Of a stretch of 64,000 bases of DNA, positions 33,336 to 41,830 are shown in pieces. Each line of letters begins with the position of its first letter. Position 1 is the stretch's first letter. Source of the DNA: JBBROS01 sp964246015 (GTDB taxonomy: Bacteria > Pseudomonadota > Alphaproteobacteria > Acetobacterales > Acetobacteraceae); contig CAXTPG010000003.1 of assembly GCA_964246015.1 (NCBI GenBank), forward strand, positions 1 to 64,000, given 5' to 3'. Made by a program: the position numbers and the translations under genes. Below the pieces are notes generated by a model. It had not been told where the DNA came from. It made no database searches and worked only from the letters and a program-made list of their open reading frames with translations.

Positions 33336-35462
33336 ATGCCCCTGGAAATCAAGGTCGGCCCCCCGCAACTCGCCATCCACCAGGGCTTCACCGTCTTCAT
33401 CGCCGAACCCGACGGCAGCGTCGCCTGGCCGTCCGACAAGGGGCTGTATTTCCGCGATACGCGCCTCATCAGCGCCTATGCCCTGTATGCCAACGGCCAG
33501 GTCTGGGACCTGCTGAACAGCGGCGCACCCACCTATTACGGCTGCCGGATCTTCATGACCAACCGCGCCTTCCCCAGCGAGGGGGGCGCCGTGGCGGACC
33601 GCACACTGAGCCTCGTGCTCAGCCGGGTCATCGATGGCGGCGTGGTGGAGACGCACGAGATCACCAATCACGGCCGCGTGCCGGTGGTGTTCAACTACGA
33701 GATCTCGATCCGCAGCGACTTCGCGGACGTGTTCGAGGTGAAGTCCGGCCGCATCGTCCGCCGCGGGCGGATCGGCAGCACCTGGTGCGAGGACCGGTGC
33801 GAGCTGACCACCACCTACCGCAACGGCGCCTTCCTGCGCGGCCTGCGCCTGGTCGCGGCCGCCACCTCGCCCGCCGTCTGGGTCAACGGCCGCCTCAGCT
33901 TCGCCGTCCGCCTCGACCCCGGCGCCAGCTGGTCCGGCCGCCTCGGGTTCGACCTGCTGGACGGCGAGGAGTGCTACAAGGCGCCCAAGCACTGCGTGCT
34001 GAACGGCAGCAGCGCCCAGGGCCGCGACATGAAGACCTGGCGCGACGGCGTCCTGAAGCTGTCTTCCAGCGTCCACGCCATGGAACGGCTGTTCGACCAG
34101 GCGGTCGAGGACATGGCCGCGCTCCGCCTGCCCATCGAGCGGGACGGCGAGACGGTCGAGATCCCCGCGGCCGGCCTGCCCTGGTTCGTCGCCCTGTTCG
34201 GCCGCGACACGCTGATCGCCAGCCTGCAATGCATGACGCTGAACCCCGAATTCGCGCGCGGCACCCTGGCCGTTCTCGCGGACTGGCAGGCCACCGAACG
34301 CGACGACTACCGCGACGCCGAACCGGGCAAGATCCTGCACGAGCTGCGCCGGGGCGAGCTGGCGGCGCTGAAGCTGATCCCGCACACGCCGTATTACGGG
34401 ACCGCCGACGCGACACCGCTGTATCTCATGGTGCTTCACGCCGCCTGGAAGGCGACCGGGGACCGCACGCTCGTCGAGCAGCACCGAAAGACCGCCGAGG
34501 GATGCCTCGCCTGGATCGACCAGTACGGCGACCGCGACGGCGACGGGTTCCAGGAATACGGCACGCGATCCGGCCAGGGCTACGAGAACGTCGGCTGGAA
34601 GGACAGCGGCGAGGCGGTCGTCGATGTCGATGGCGGCTTGGTGCACGGGCCGAAAGCCCTGTGCGAACTGCAGGGCTACGTCTTCGCTGCCTGGCGCGGC
34701 ATGTCGGAGATCTTCGCGGCCTTGGGCGACGAGACGCGCGCGGCCGTGCTGACCGCGAAGGCGGACGCGCTCTATACCCGGTTCAACGCGGCGTTCTGGA
34801 ACGAGGCGGAGGGGTTCTACGCCTACTGCCTCGATGGCGCGAAGACACCCATCCTGACGGTGGCCAGCAACCCCGGCCACCTGCTGTGGTGCGGCATCGT
34901 CCCGCCGGACCGCGCGCCGCGCGTCGTGGCCCGGCTGATGCAACCGGACATGTGGAGCGGCTGGGGCATCCGCACCCTGAGCGCGCTCCATCCCGCCTAC
35001 AACCCCTATTCCTACCAGGTCGGGTCCGTCTGGCCGCACGACAACAGCCTGATCGCCCTGGGCTGCGCGCGCTATGGCCTGCACGAGGCAGCCGGACGCA
35101 TCGCGGGCGACATCCAGCGCGCCGCCGGGTATTTCATGCAGCGGCAACTGCCCGAGCTGTACTCGGGCGTGCAACGCGACGACACCAACTTCCCTGTCCA
35201 ATACCTCGGCGCCAACGTGCCGCAGGCCTGGGCGGCGGGATCGGTCTTCGCCCTGGTGCAGGCACTGCTGGGGCTGGAGCCGGACGCGCCGAACGACCGC
35301 CTGCTGATCCGCCCGCATTTGCCCGAATGGCTGCCGGACGTGACGCTGCGGGACCTGCGCGTGGGCCGCCACATCTTCGACATCGCCTTCCACCGCATCG
35401 ACGGCGAAACCCGGCACGAGGTGCTGCGTGGGGAAGCGACGGCCGTCGTGCGCCTTTCGTAG
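33336..35462 (+). CDS. Glycogen-debranching-type alpha-glucosidase
   Basis: A 708-residue protein: an N-terminal beta-rich domain of debranching enzymes (about 1-215, with DKGLYFRDTRLISAY) and a C-terminal (alpha/alpha)6 barrel of the amylo-alpha-1,6-glucosidase/trehalase-like type (about 245-700). Barrel signatures include GLPWFVALFGRDTLIASLQ, the ENVGWKDSGEA segment and YQVGSVWPHDNSLIALG. No signal peptide, so cytoplasmic. It probably acts on glycogen-like or other glucans, but no glycogen genes are nearby. AAGGA lies six bases before the ATG. Longer open reading to 32898 overlaps msrB and is not coding. Confidence 0.88.
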   Translation: MPLEIKVGPPQLAIHQGFTVFIAEPDGSVAWPSDKGLYFRDTRLISAYALYANGQVWDLLNSGAPTYYGCRIFMTNRAFPSEGGAVADRTLSLVLSRVIDGGVVETHEITNHGRVPVVFNYEISIRSDFADVFEVKSGRIVRRGRIGSTWCEDRCELTTTYRNGAFLRGLRLVAAATSPAVWVNGRLSFAVRLDPGASWSGRLGFDLLDGEECYKAPKHCVLNGSSAQGRDMKTWRDGVLKLSSSVHAMERLFDQAVEDMAALRLPIERDGETVEIPAAGLPWFVALFGRDTLIASLQCMTLNPEFARGTLAVLADWQATERDDYRDAEPGKILHELRRGELAALKLIPHTPYYGTADATPLYLMVLHAAWKATGDRTLVEQHRKTAEGCLAWIDQYGDRDGDGFQEYGTRSGQGYENVGWKDSGEAVVDVDGGLVHGPKALCELQGYVFAAWRGMSEIFAALGDETRAAVLTAKADALYTRFNAAFWNEAEGFYAYCLDGAKTPILTVASNPGHLLWCGIVPPDRAPRVVARLMQPDMWSGWGIRTLSALHPAYNPYSYQVGSVWPHDNSLIALGCARYGLHEAAGRIAGDIQRAAGYFMQRQLPELYSGVQRDDTNFPVQYLGANVPQAWAAGSVFALVQALLGLEPDAPNDRLLIRPHLPEWLPDVTLRDLRVGRHIFDIAFHRIDGETRHEVLRGEATAVVRLS

Positions 35463-35603
35463 GGCGGGGGCTTCCACCCATATCGTTCGGGCGGCGAAGG
35501 GCTGGTTCGTATGCTTGCCTGCTTGATGTAGATGAAGGGCAACCTCACCCGCATGAACGCGGTGCTCCGGTGGTTCGTGGAGCCCCACAAGGGCACCCGG
35601 CAA

Positions 35604-35993
35604 TCACGCGATCATCGTCGTCATCTGGCCCGGCATCACGATGGTGATCACGCCCCCCCACATGCAGTTGCACGTCGACGTGTTGTTCAGCATCGGCATC
35701 CCGCCCAGCGTCACCGTCGGCGAACCCGGCACCCACGGCGCCACCGTGTTCGGGATGCACGGCATGGGCGTCAGCACGCCCAACGCCGCCGCGGTGGCCG
35801 AGGCGACGACCGGGTTGCTGGGCGTGATGCACATCCCGAACGGCATGATGTTCACCATCGGCTTGCTGTCCATGATGTTCGCCGCGATCTGCTTGCCGCA
35901 CTGCACCCGGTTCACCGGCAGCACGGACAGCACCGAAGGCGCCACCCCGAACGAGCACATCAACTGCGCCGTCATCACCGTCGCGACCGCCAT
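35604..35993 (-). CDS. DUF4280 PAAR-like protein
   Basis: A 129-residue protein matching the DUF4280 family, related to PAAR spike-tip proteins of contractile secretion systems. Features are an early Cys in QLMCSFG, the conserved NIMPFGMCITPSNP, ATAAALGVLTPMPC, and the late CNCMWGGVITIVMPG. PAAR-like proteins sharpen the spike of type VI or related systems and carry effectors. The ATG at 35993 has a GAGGGGA site. It is divergent from the effector-like gene at 36095 across 101 bases, the usual spike/cargo layout. No VgrG, sheath or tube gene is in the window, so the machine it serves must be elsewhere. Confidence 0.85.
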   Translation of the reverse strand: MAVATVMTAQLMCSFGVAPSVLSVLPVNRVQCGKQIAANIMDSKPMVNIMPFGMCITPSNPVVASATAAALGVLTPMPCIPNTVAPWVPGSPTVTLGGMPMLNNTSTCNCMWGGVITIVMPGQMTTMIA

Positions 35994-36094
35994 GGCACTC
36001 CCCTCACGAAACGTTGCGGACCAGGTGCCAGTCACGCTAGCCTGAACCGAACGGGACCGGAAGCGGAACCCGACCCTCGCGGAGAGCGCCGGCC

Positions 36095-37849
36095 ATGTTC
36101 ACGACCGAGCAACGGGACTGGGTCACCGGGTTCATGGCGAAAGGCCCCCTGGCCGTCCCGCCCCAGGAGGACGAGGCCGAGGATCAGGGCTTCGACGAGA
36201 TCGACATCCTGATCGACCAGGCCAATGGCGGCGCGGGAACCGGCAACGGCTACGACGAGATCGACATCCTCATCGAACAGGCGACCGAGGGCGACGAGAG
36301 CAAGGGCGTCAACGGCGCCGACCTCGACCTCGCCGACGCCGGCAGCGCCACCGAGATGACCTGCACCTGCACCTTCCACAACGGCACGCAGGAGCTGCTG
36401 ACCGTCGACCAGGCCAGCCTCGACATCGACAACGGCAAGCTGACCGAGCTGCCGGACGCCGAGGTGGACGCCGGGGGGAAGACCAAGTTCGCGGCCGAGA
36501 ACACGAAGGTCTGGACCCCCATCCCGTTCCTGGGCGACGTCGGCGTCTTCGGGATCGAGGGTCACATCAAGTACACCTTTCCCGACGGCGAGACGACGCT
36601 CACGCTGCATTTCGACAATCCCAGGTTCGAGAAGTGGGGCAAGACCTCGGCCGAGGCGATCCTGGAGGGCCCGAAGGCCGGCGACTACACGGCGAAGGGC
36701 ATCGCGGGCTCCGGCAACAAGGCCGCGTTCAAGTTTTCCGTCCACGGCAAGGGCGGCGGCGGAGACGTGCCGCCCAAGCCCGACACCCCGGCCGACCAGG
36801 CGACGAGCTGCCTCGTCACCGTCGTGAACCAGACCGGCCTGGCGCTGTCGCTGGACGACCAGCAGAACGAGACCGGCGACTTCATGACGAACCCGGCCAC
36901 CACGATCGCGCCGGGCGCGTCCGCCCAGTTCGCGTTCGTCGGCACGCCGCATGGAAAGACGCCGGGCTGCAAGGGGTCGTGCCGCTACTTCATCGGCGAG
37001 ACCACCGATACCTGGGCGATGGAGTGGTCGAACCCGGTCGGCGAGAAGAACGCGGCGACCGCCACGGCCACCTCCACGACGGCCGTCTACCACTCCCTGG
37101 AGCAGATCGGGCAGGGCGAGGAGAACGTCCCGGTAACCTTCACCCTGACCGGCGGTGGAGGGGGCGGGGGCCAGGTGGTTCCGCCGAAGCCCGAAGACGA
37201 CCCGCCCTTCACCCCGCCCGCGAGCGCGAAGGAGCCGACGCTGCGAAAGGGCGACAAGGCGCCCGATGGCTGGGTCGAATACCTGCAGACGGCGCTGGCC
37301 ACCCACGGCGAGACCGTGCAGATCGACGGCAGCTTCGGCCCGGCCACGCTGAAGGCGGTGCTCAGCTTTCAGAAGAAGAACGGCCTGCAGGTGGACGGCA
37401 CGGTGGGCAACCAGACCTGGGCGGCGCTCCGTGACGGCGCGGGGCAGCCGCCCAGCACCGATGGCCGGGCGCCGCACAGCTACGAGGAAGCGGGCGAGGA
37501 GGCGCGCTTCTTCACCGAGCGTGACCCGGTGTACTATAGCCAGGCCAAGGACACGCTGTTCTTCAGCGTCGTCTCGGTGGGCGACGCGACCAAGCTCGAT
37601 GGCCGCAAGGTGACCGCCCGCATCACCGCACCGGGCGCGAAGCCGCGCGTGGCGCAGGTGCCGCTCGTCGAGGACGGCCCGGTCAGCAACACGGATCAGG
37701 GCTCGCTGTGGTCGGCGTCGCTTGCGGGGATGGCCGCGTCGTACCCGTCGACGCCGCCGGGCGCGCCGGGGGGCGAATACGTGGTCGAGGCCTATCTGGA
37801 CCAGGACCTGGGCGGCAGCACGTGGTCCGGGAAGCCGCCGTCCGGCTGA
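36095..37849 (+). CDS. Modular secreted-effector-like protein with peptidoglycan-binding domain
   Basis: A 584-residue protein without a classical signal peptide. Residues 1-18 hold the QRxW motif (MFTTEQRDWVTGFMAKG) shared with the RES-domain protein at 10699-12330. A 20-residue unit with DEIDILI occurs twice (33-52, 53-72). Two beta-rich modules follow: about 86-218 and about 236-352. The second (VTVVNQTGLALSLDD, WAMEWSNP) resembles aegerolysin/crystal-toxin-like folds that act on membranes. A PG_binding_1-type domain lies at about 383-447 (IDGSFGPATLKAVLSFQKK), then a beta-rich C-terminal domain. I infer a cargo of the divergently encoded DUF4280 protein, targeting envelope. The fold calls are by eye. 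Confidence 0.7.
   Translation: MFTTEQRDWVTGFMAKGPLAVPPQEDEAEDQGFDEIDILIDQANGGAGTGNGYDEIDILIEQATEGDESKGVNGADLDLADAGSATEMTCTCTFHNGTQELLTVDQASLDIDNGKLTELPDAEVDAGGKTKFAAENTKVWTPIPFLGDVGVFGIEGHIKYTFPDGETTLTLHFDNPRFEKWGKTSAEAILEGPKAGDYTAKGIAGSGNKAAFKFSVHGKGGGGDVPPKPDTPADQATSCLVTVVNQTGLALSLDDQQNETGDFMTNPATTIAPGASAQFAFVGTPHGKTPGCKGSCRYFIGETTDTWAMEWSNPVGEKNAATATATSTTAVYHSLEQIGQGEENVPVTFTLTGGGGGGGQVVPPKPEDDPPFTPPASAKEPTLRKGDKAPDGWVEYLQTALATHGETVQIDGSFGPATLKAVLSFQKKNGLQVDGTVGNQTWAALRDGAGQPPSTDGRAPHSYEEAGEEARFFTERDPVYYSQAKDTLFFSVVSVGDATKLDGRKVTARITAPGAKPRVAQVPLVEDGPVSNTDQGSLWSASLAGMAASYPSTPPGAPGGEYVVEAYLDQDLGGSTWSGKPPSG
36191..36310 (+). repeat. Tandem 60-base coding repeat (DEIDILI unit)
   Basis: Two adjacent 60-base units encode FDEIDILIDQA and YDEIDILIEQA within the effector-like gene. 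The first half of each unit is nearly identical in DNA; the second halves diverge. It lies between the N-terminal motif and the first beta module and may be a linear binding motif. Confidence 0.75.
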
Positions 37850-37888
37850 GAAGTCACGACGTGATCAACCGACCGGAGCACCCAACAG

Positions 37889-38440
37889 ATGCAGCTATTT
37901 CACACCCTACTCGCTGTCCTGCTCGCCCTGCCCGCCGCTGCGCAGACGGGAGGCTATGCGGGGCAGCAGGCCCGGGACATCAAGGCCCTTTCGGCCCAGG
38001 AGACGGCAGACCTTCTGGCCGGCCGCGGCATGGGACTGGCCCGCGCCGGCGAACTAAACCGTCACCCTGGCCCGGCGCATGTCCTGGAATTGCGCGGTCC
38101 GCTCGCCCTGTCGCCCGATCAGGTGCAGGCGGTGCAGGCCAGCTTCGGACGGATGGAATCGGCCGCAAAGCCGCTGGGGGCCGAACTGATCGGGCTGGAA
38201 CGGGCGCTGGACGCCGGGTTCCGGGCCGGCACGATCACCGCTGCCGCCATGGCCTCGCAGACCGAATTGATCGGCGCGTTGATGGGCCGCATTCGTGCCG
38301 TGCACCTCGCGGCGCACATCGAGATGCGGTCGGTCCTGACACCTCAACAAATCGAGGCATACGATCGACTTCGGGGCTACGCGGACGGCGGTCCGCAGCA
38401 TCAGCCGGGTGGACATGGGCATCGGCCGAATCCGGGCTGA
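37889..38440 (+). CDS. Periplasmic Spy/CpxP-like protein
   Basis: A 183-residue protein with a clear signal peptide (MQLFHTLLAVLLALPAAA, cut near AAA-QTG). The mature part is helical and rich in Leu, Ala and Gln, with an LSPDQVQAVQ segment and an LTPQQIEAYDRLRGY segment, the LTxxQ pattern of Spy/CpxP periplasmic chaperones and metal-response proteins. The C-terminus is His/Gly/Pro-rich (QHQPGGHGHR), which could bind metal. It follows the effector-like gene by 39 bases on the same strand, so it might be co-transcribed, but a functional tie is not evident. Confidence 0.72.
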   Translation: MQLFHTLLAVLLALPAAAQTGGYAGQQARDIKALSAQETADLLAGRGMGLARAGELNRHPGPAHVLELRGPLALSPDQVQAVQASFGRMESAAKPLGAELIGLERALDAGFRAGTITAAAMASQTELIGALMGRIRAVHLAAHIEMRSVLTPQQIEAYDRLRGYADGGPQHQPGGHGHRPNPG

Positions 38441-38450
38441 ACGCGGGTCC

Positions 38451-38525
38451 TGGTAGCAGCGGAGGGATTTGAACCCCCGACCAAGGGATTATGATTCCCC
38501 TGCTCTACCACTGAGCTACGCTGCC
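38451..38525 (-). tRNA. tRNA-Met (CAU)
   Basis: A 75-base cloverleaf with encoded CCA. Acceptor GGCAGCG pairs with CGCTGCT (one G-U), the D stem is GCTC/GAGC, the anticodon stem GGGGA/TCCCT encloses ATCATAA (anticodon CAT), and the T arm contains GGTTCAAATCC. It lacks the three G-C pairs of initiator tRNA, so it is elongator Met or, if the C34 is modified to lysidine, isoleucine-AUA. Confidence 0.93.
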
Positions 38526-38566
38526 ATATCCCGGGGGCGGGGATATGCCGCACTCCCCCCCGCGCG

Positions 38567-39625
38567 TCAATCGGCGGCGATGAAGCCGCCGCCCAGCACG
38601 CGCTCGTTGTCATACGCCACGCAGGCCTGGCCGGGCGCCGCGAGGGCGGGGGTGTCCAGCAGCACCATGGCACCGTCGCCGTCCGGGCGCAGCTCGGCCC
38701 CGTGCGGCGCCTCCCGCGCGCGCAGCTTCACCGTGCAGCGGATCGGCGCCGGCTCCGTCAGCCAGTTCACGTCCCGCAGGCGGATGGCCCGCCGGCCCGA
38801 CTCCCTGGGGCCGACGACGACCCGCCGCGCCGCCGCGTCGACGGCGAGCACGGCCGAGCGCACCCCCCCGTCGAAGCTCGCGGCTCCCAGCCCCCGTCCC
38901 TGCCCCACCGTGAACCCGGCGACGCCCGCATGCGACCCGAGCACCCTGCCATCCCGCGCCACGATCTCCCCGGGCGCCCCCGCATCCGGCCGCAGCGTCG
39001 CGACCAGCGCGGCATACCTGCCGTCCGGCACGAAGCACAGGTCCTGGCTGTCCGGCTTGGCCGCAACGCGCAGGCCCAGCCGCGCGGCCTCGGCCCGGAC
39101 CGCCGCCTTGTCCGGCATGTCGCCCAGCGGAAAGCGCGTGAATGCAAGCTGGTCGCGCGTCGTGGCGAACAGGAACCAGCTCTGGTCACGGGCCGGGTCG
39201 CGGGCGCGGTGCAGCTCGGGGCCATCCGGGCCGTCGACCCGGCGGACGTAATGCCCCGTCGCCATCGCCTCGGCCCCCAGCTCCCGCGCCAGTCCCAGCA
39301 GATCCGTGAACTTCACGCTCATGTTGCAGCGGACGCAGGGCACCGGGGTCTCCCCGGACGCATAGCTGTCCGCGAAATCCTGGATCACCGCCTGACGGAA
39401 CCGCGCCTCGCGGTCGATCACGTAATGCGCGATCCCCAGGCGGTCGGCGACGTCCCGCGCGTCGTGGATGTCCTGCCCGGCGCAGCACGCGCCCTTGCGT
39501 CCCGACGCAGCGCCGCTGTCATACAGCTGCAGCGTTACGCCGATCACCTCGTGCCCGGCCTCGTGCAACAGGCCCGCCACCACGCTGCTGTCGACGCCGC
39601 CCGACATCGCGGCGACGATGCGCAT
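38567..39625 (-). CDS. mnmA: tRNA-specific 2-thiouridylase
   Basis: A 352-residue enzyme that places sulfur on U34 of tRNAs for Lys, Glu and Gln. The ATP-binding PP-loop SGGVDSS is at residue 8; the catalytic Cys pair lies in PVPCVRCN (about 97-100) and SQDLCFV (about 197); the GQGRGLG segment and C-terminal barrel are present. It is the last gene of a sulfur-transfer cluster: the cysteine desulfurase supplying the sulfur and a ferredoxin gene lie directly upstream, with a one-base gap to the ferredoxin gene. Confidence 0.96.
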   Translation of the reverse strand: MRIVAAMSGGVDSSVVAGLLHEAGHEVIGVTLQLYDSGAASGRKGACCAGQDIHDARDVADRLGIAHYVIDREARFRQAVIQDFADSYASGETPVPCVRCNMSVKFTDLLGLARELGAEAMATGHYVRRVDGPDGPELHRARDPARDQSWFLFATTRDQLAFTRFPLGDMPDKAAVRAEAARLGLRVAAKPDSQDLCFVPDGRYAALVATLRPDAGAPGEIVARDGRVLGSHAGVAGFTVGQGRGLGAASFDGGVRSAVLAVDAAARRVVVGPRESGRRAIRLRDVNWLTEPAPIRCTVKLRAREAPHGAELRPDGDGAMVLLDTPALAAPGQACVAYDNERVLGGGFIAAD

Positions 39626-39626
39626 G

Positions 39627-39956
39627 TCACCCCTGCGCGTTGCGGGTCGCGGCCGGCAGCTTCACCACCAGCCCGTCCAGCGCCGGCGTCATGACGATCT
39701 GGCACCCCAGCCGGCTCGTCTGCTCCAGGCCGAAGGCGAGGTCCAGCATGTCCTCCTCGTCCTCGGTCGGCTTGGCCAGCTTCTCGAACCAGCCGGAGTC
39801 GACGATCACGTGGCAGGTCGAGCACGCGAGCGAGCCCTCGCACGCGCCCTCGATATCGACGCCGTGCTTGTGCGCGATCTCGAGCACGCTCAACCCCACC
39901 GGCGCGTCCACCTCGCGCGCGGCGCCGTTGCGTTCGACGAAAGTCATCTTGGGCAT
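39627..39956 (-). CDS. fdx: 2Fe-2S ferredoxin, Isc type
   Basis: A 109-residue adrenodoxin-like ferredoxin. The cluster Cys residues lie in CEGSLACSTC (about 39-48, C-x5-C-x2-C) with the fourth in LGCQIVMT (about 85). It passes electrons during iron-sulfur cluster assembly, fitting its place right after the IscS-like gene (no gap: the desulfurase stop begins at 39957, the ferredoxin start is at 39956). The acidic KPTEDEEDMLDLA helix is typical of the family. Confidence 0.92.
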   Translation of the reverse strand: MPKMTFVERNGAAREVDAPVGLSVLEIAHKHGVDIEGACEGSLACSTCHVIVDSGWFEKLAKPTEDEEDMLDLAFGLEQTSRLGCQIVMTPALDGLVVKLPAATRNAQG

Positions 39957-41114
39957 CTAGGCCTCGATCGGTTCAAGTGCGGCCTCCGCCAAGCGATCTG
40001 CGGCGAAGTCCACGTCGGCCGCCGAGGTAAAACGTCCAAGCCCCAGACGCAAGGTGCGCCCCGCCGCATCGTCGTCGAGGCCGAGCGCACGCAGGACATA
40101 GCTGGGCTCGATCGCGGCCGAGCTGCACGCCGAGCCCGTCGACACGCAAAGGTCGGGCACCGCGCGCATCAGCGCGAGCGCCGGGGCCGGGAAGGTCAGG
40201 TTGAGGTTGCCGGGAATCCGCCGCTCCCAGGATCCGTTGACCTGCACCGCCATGCGCCGGCGCAGCCCGGCCAGGAGCCGGTCGCGCAAGACCGTCAGAC
40301 GCTCGGCCTCCTCCGCCATTTCGGCCAGCGCCAGCCGGCAGGCCTCGCCGAGGCCCACGACCAGCGGCGTCGGCAGGGTGCCGCTGCGAAGCCCCCGCTC
40401 CTGCCCGCCGCCGGAGAACAGGGGCGCCAACCGCACCCGCGGGCGGCGCCGCACATACAGCGCGCCCACGCCCTTGGGTCCGTACAGCTTGTGGCCACTC
40501 AGGCTCAGCAGGTCGATGCCCATCGCGGCCACGTCGATCGGCACCTTCCCGGCCGCCTGCGCCGCGTCGGTGTGGAACAGCGCGCCGGCCGCGTGGACCT
40601 GCGCGGCGATGGCGGGCAGGTCCTGGATCACCCCCGTCTCGTTGTTGACCGCCATGACGCTGACCAGCAGCGTCGGCGACTCCAGCGCGACGGCCAGCGC
40701 CTCCGGATCCAGCAGCCCGTCGGGCCGGACGGGGAGCACGACGGGCTCGAACCCTTCGGCCGCCAGGTCGGCGACGCTTTGCAGGACGCATTTGTGCTCG
40801 GTCGCGGCCGTGATCACCCGGCGGCGCGGGTCGGCCAGGCCGGCGGCGTGCCGGGCGGCGCCCTTGATGGCGATGTTGTTGGATTCGGTGGCGCCGGACG
40901 TCAGCACGATCTCCCGCGGGTCGGCGCCGATCAGGGCCGCGATCTGGGCGCGCGCGGCCTCGACGGCCTGTTCGGCCTCGGTGCCCATCGCGTGCTCCGC
41001 GCTGTGCGGGTTGCCGAACTTCTCGGTGAACCACGGCAGCATGACGGCCAGGACACGCGGATCACAGGGCGTCGTCGCCTGGTTGTCGAGGTAGACGGGG
41101 CGGTTCGGGCGCAT
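39957..41114 (-). CDS. iscS: Cysteine desulfurase, IscS-like
   Basis: A 385-residue PLP enzyme that takes sulfur from cysteine for iron-sulfur clusters and thiolated tRNA. VYLDNQATTPCDPRV begins the fold; the PLP Lys lies in SLSGHKLYGPKG (about 203); the catalytic Cys sits in the long loop CVSTGSACSSAAIEPSYVL (about 323), as in the IscS group. The ATG at 41114 gives the usual start (MRPNRPVYLDNQ); the ORF extends to 41165 without a better site. With fdx and mnmA it forms a compact sulfur-relay unit. A second desulfurase lies 0.7 kb upstream. Confidence 0.94.
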   Translation of the reverse strand: MRPNRPVYLDNQATTPCDPRVLAVMLPWFTEKFGNPHSAEHAMGTEAEQAVEAARAQIAALIGADPREIVLTSGATESNNIAIKGAARHAAGLADPRRRVITAATEHKCVLQSVADLAAEGFEPVVLPVRPDGLLDPEALAVALESPTLLVSVMAVNNETGVIQDLPAIAAQVHAAGALFHTDAAQAAGKVPIDVAAMGIDLLSLSGHKLYGPKGVGALYVRRRPRVRLAPLFSGGGQERGLRSGTLPTPLVVGLGEACRLALAEMAEEAERLTVLRDRLLAGLRRRMAVQVNGSWERRIPGNLNLTFPAPALALMRAVPDLCVSTGSACSSAAIEPSYVLRALGLDDDAAGRTLRLGLGRFTSAADVDFAADRLAEAALEPIEA

Positions 41115-41158
41115 GCGTTGGATATGGCGCAGGTGTTGCCGTCCCGGTAGAGGGGCGC

Positions 41159-41761
41159 ATGGCATTGCAGGTCGACGACCCCGGCGGCAACTGGATCGAG
41201 GTCGGCCCCGCCGAGCGCCAGGCGCTATCCGGCCGCATCGTCTTCACCGGCCAGGGCGCGCGCGTCGCCATCGGCCCCGGCTGCGTCGACGCGGGGATGC
41301 GCCTGGAAATCGGCGGCGGCGCGCGGGTCGCGATCGGCGCGCGCAATCACCTGGGCGCGCTGTTCGTCCATGCCTGCCCGGGGGCACAGGTCGACCTCGG
41401 CGACGACATCGGCATCAACGGTCTGGTCCGCCTGCTGCTGCACGAGCCCGGCCGGATCGCGATCGGGTCCGGCAGCCTGATCGCCGCGGAAGTCGACATC
41501 AGCGTCAGCGACATGCACCCGGTGTTCGACGTGGCGACCGGCGCGCGCATCAACGCGGCCGGGGATGTCACGATCGGGGCGCGGGTCTGGATCGGCGCCC
41601 GCAGCCTGGTGCTGAAGGGGACGGACATCGGCCACGACACGGTGATCGGCGCTGCCTCGGTGGTGACGGGCGCCATCCCGTCACACTGCACAGCCGCCGG
41701 GAACCCCGCCAGGGTGCTCCGCCGCGGCACGCGCTGGGCGATGGATCTGCCATCCCGGTAA
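41159..41761 (+). CDS. Hexapeptide-repeat acyltransferase
   Basis: A 200-residue left-handed beta-helix protein with repeated [IV]-G-x4 units: VAIGPGCVDAG, VAIGARNHLG, VTIGARVWIGAR and TVIGAASVVTGAIP. The segment SVSDMHPVFD contains the His expected of acetyl-CoA-dependent sugar O-acyltransferases, and the C-terminal AAGNPARVLRRG is typical. The acceptor is unknown. It lies on the opposite strand between two cysteine desulfurase genes, so it splits an otherwise uniform minus-strand sulfur cluster, which suggests insertion or rearrangement. Confidence 0.85.
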   Translation: MALQVDDPGGNWIEVGPAERQALSGRIVFTGQGARVAIGPGCVDAGMRLEIGGGARVAIGARNHLGALFVHACPGAQVDLGDDIGINGLVRLLLHEPGRIAIGSGSLIAAEVDISVSDMHPVFDVATGARINAAGDVTIGARVWIGARSLVLKGTDIGHDTVIGAASVVTGAIPSHCTAAGNPARVLRRGTRWAMDLPSR

Positions 41762-41781
41762 GGTGGGCCCTTCAACCCACC
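41762..41781. terminator. Hairpin between convergent acyltransferase and desulfurase genes
   Basis: GGTGGG (41762-41767) and CCCACC (41776-41781) pair over six bases around an 8-base loop directly after the acyltransferase stop. A second GGTGGG copy at about 41801 could pair in its place. Weak stem, no T-run. Confidence 0.35.
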
Positions 41782-41830
41782 ATCGTAGATCGCCGCCACA
41801 AGGTGGGAGAACGCGCCCGCCCCACGTGCT

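Noticed and set aside
33219..35603. A 794-codon minus-strand frame opposite the debranching-enzyme gene
   Set aside because: The plus-strand protein has clear barrel motifs; the minus frame is Ala/Gly/Val/Arg-rich noise.
35641..36045. Plus-strand frame opposite the DUF4280 gene
   Set aside because: The minus-strand frame matches DUF4280 with its conserved Cys and Pro positions and has a good ribosome site; the plus frame is its mirror.
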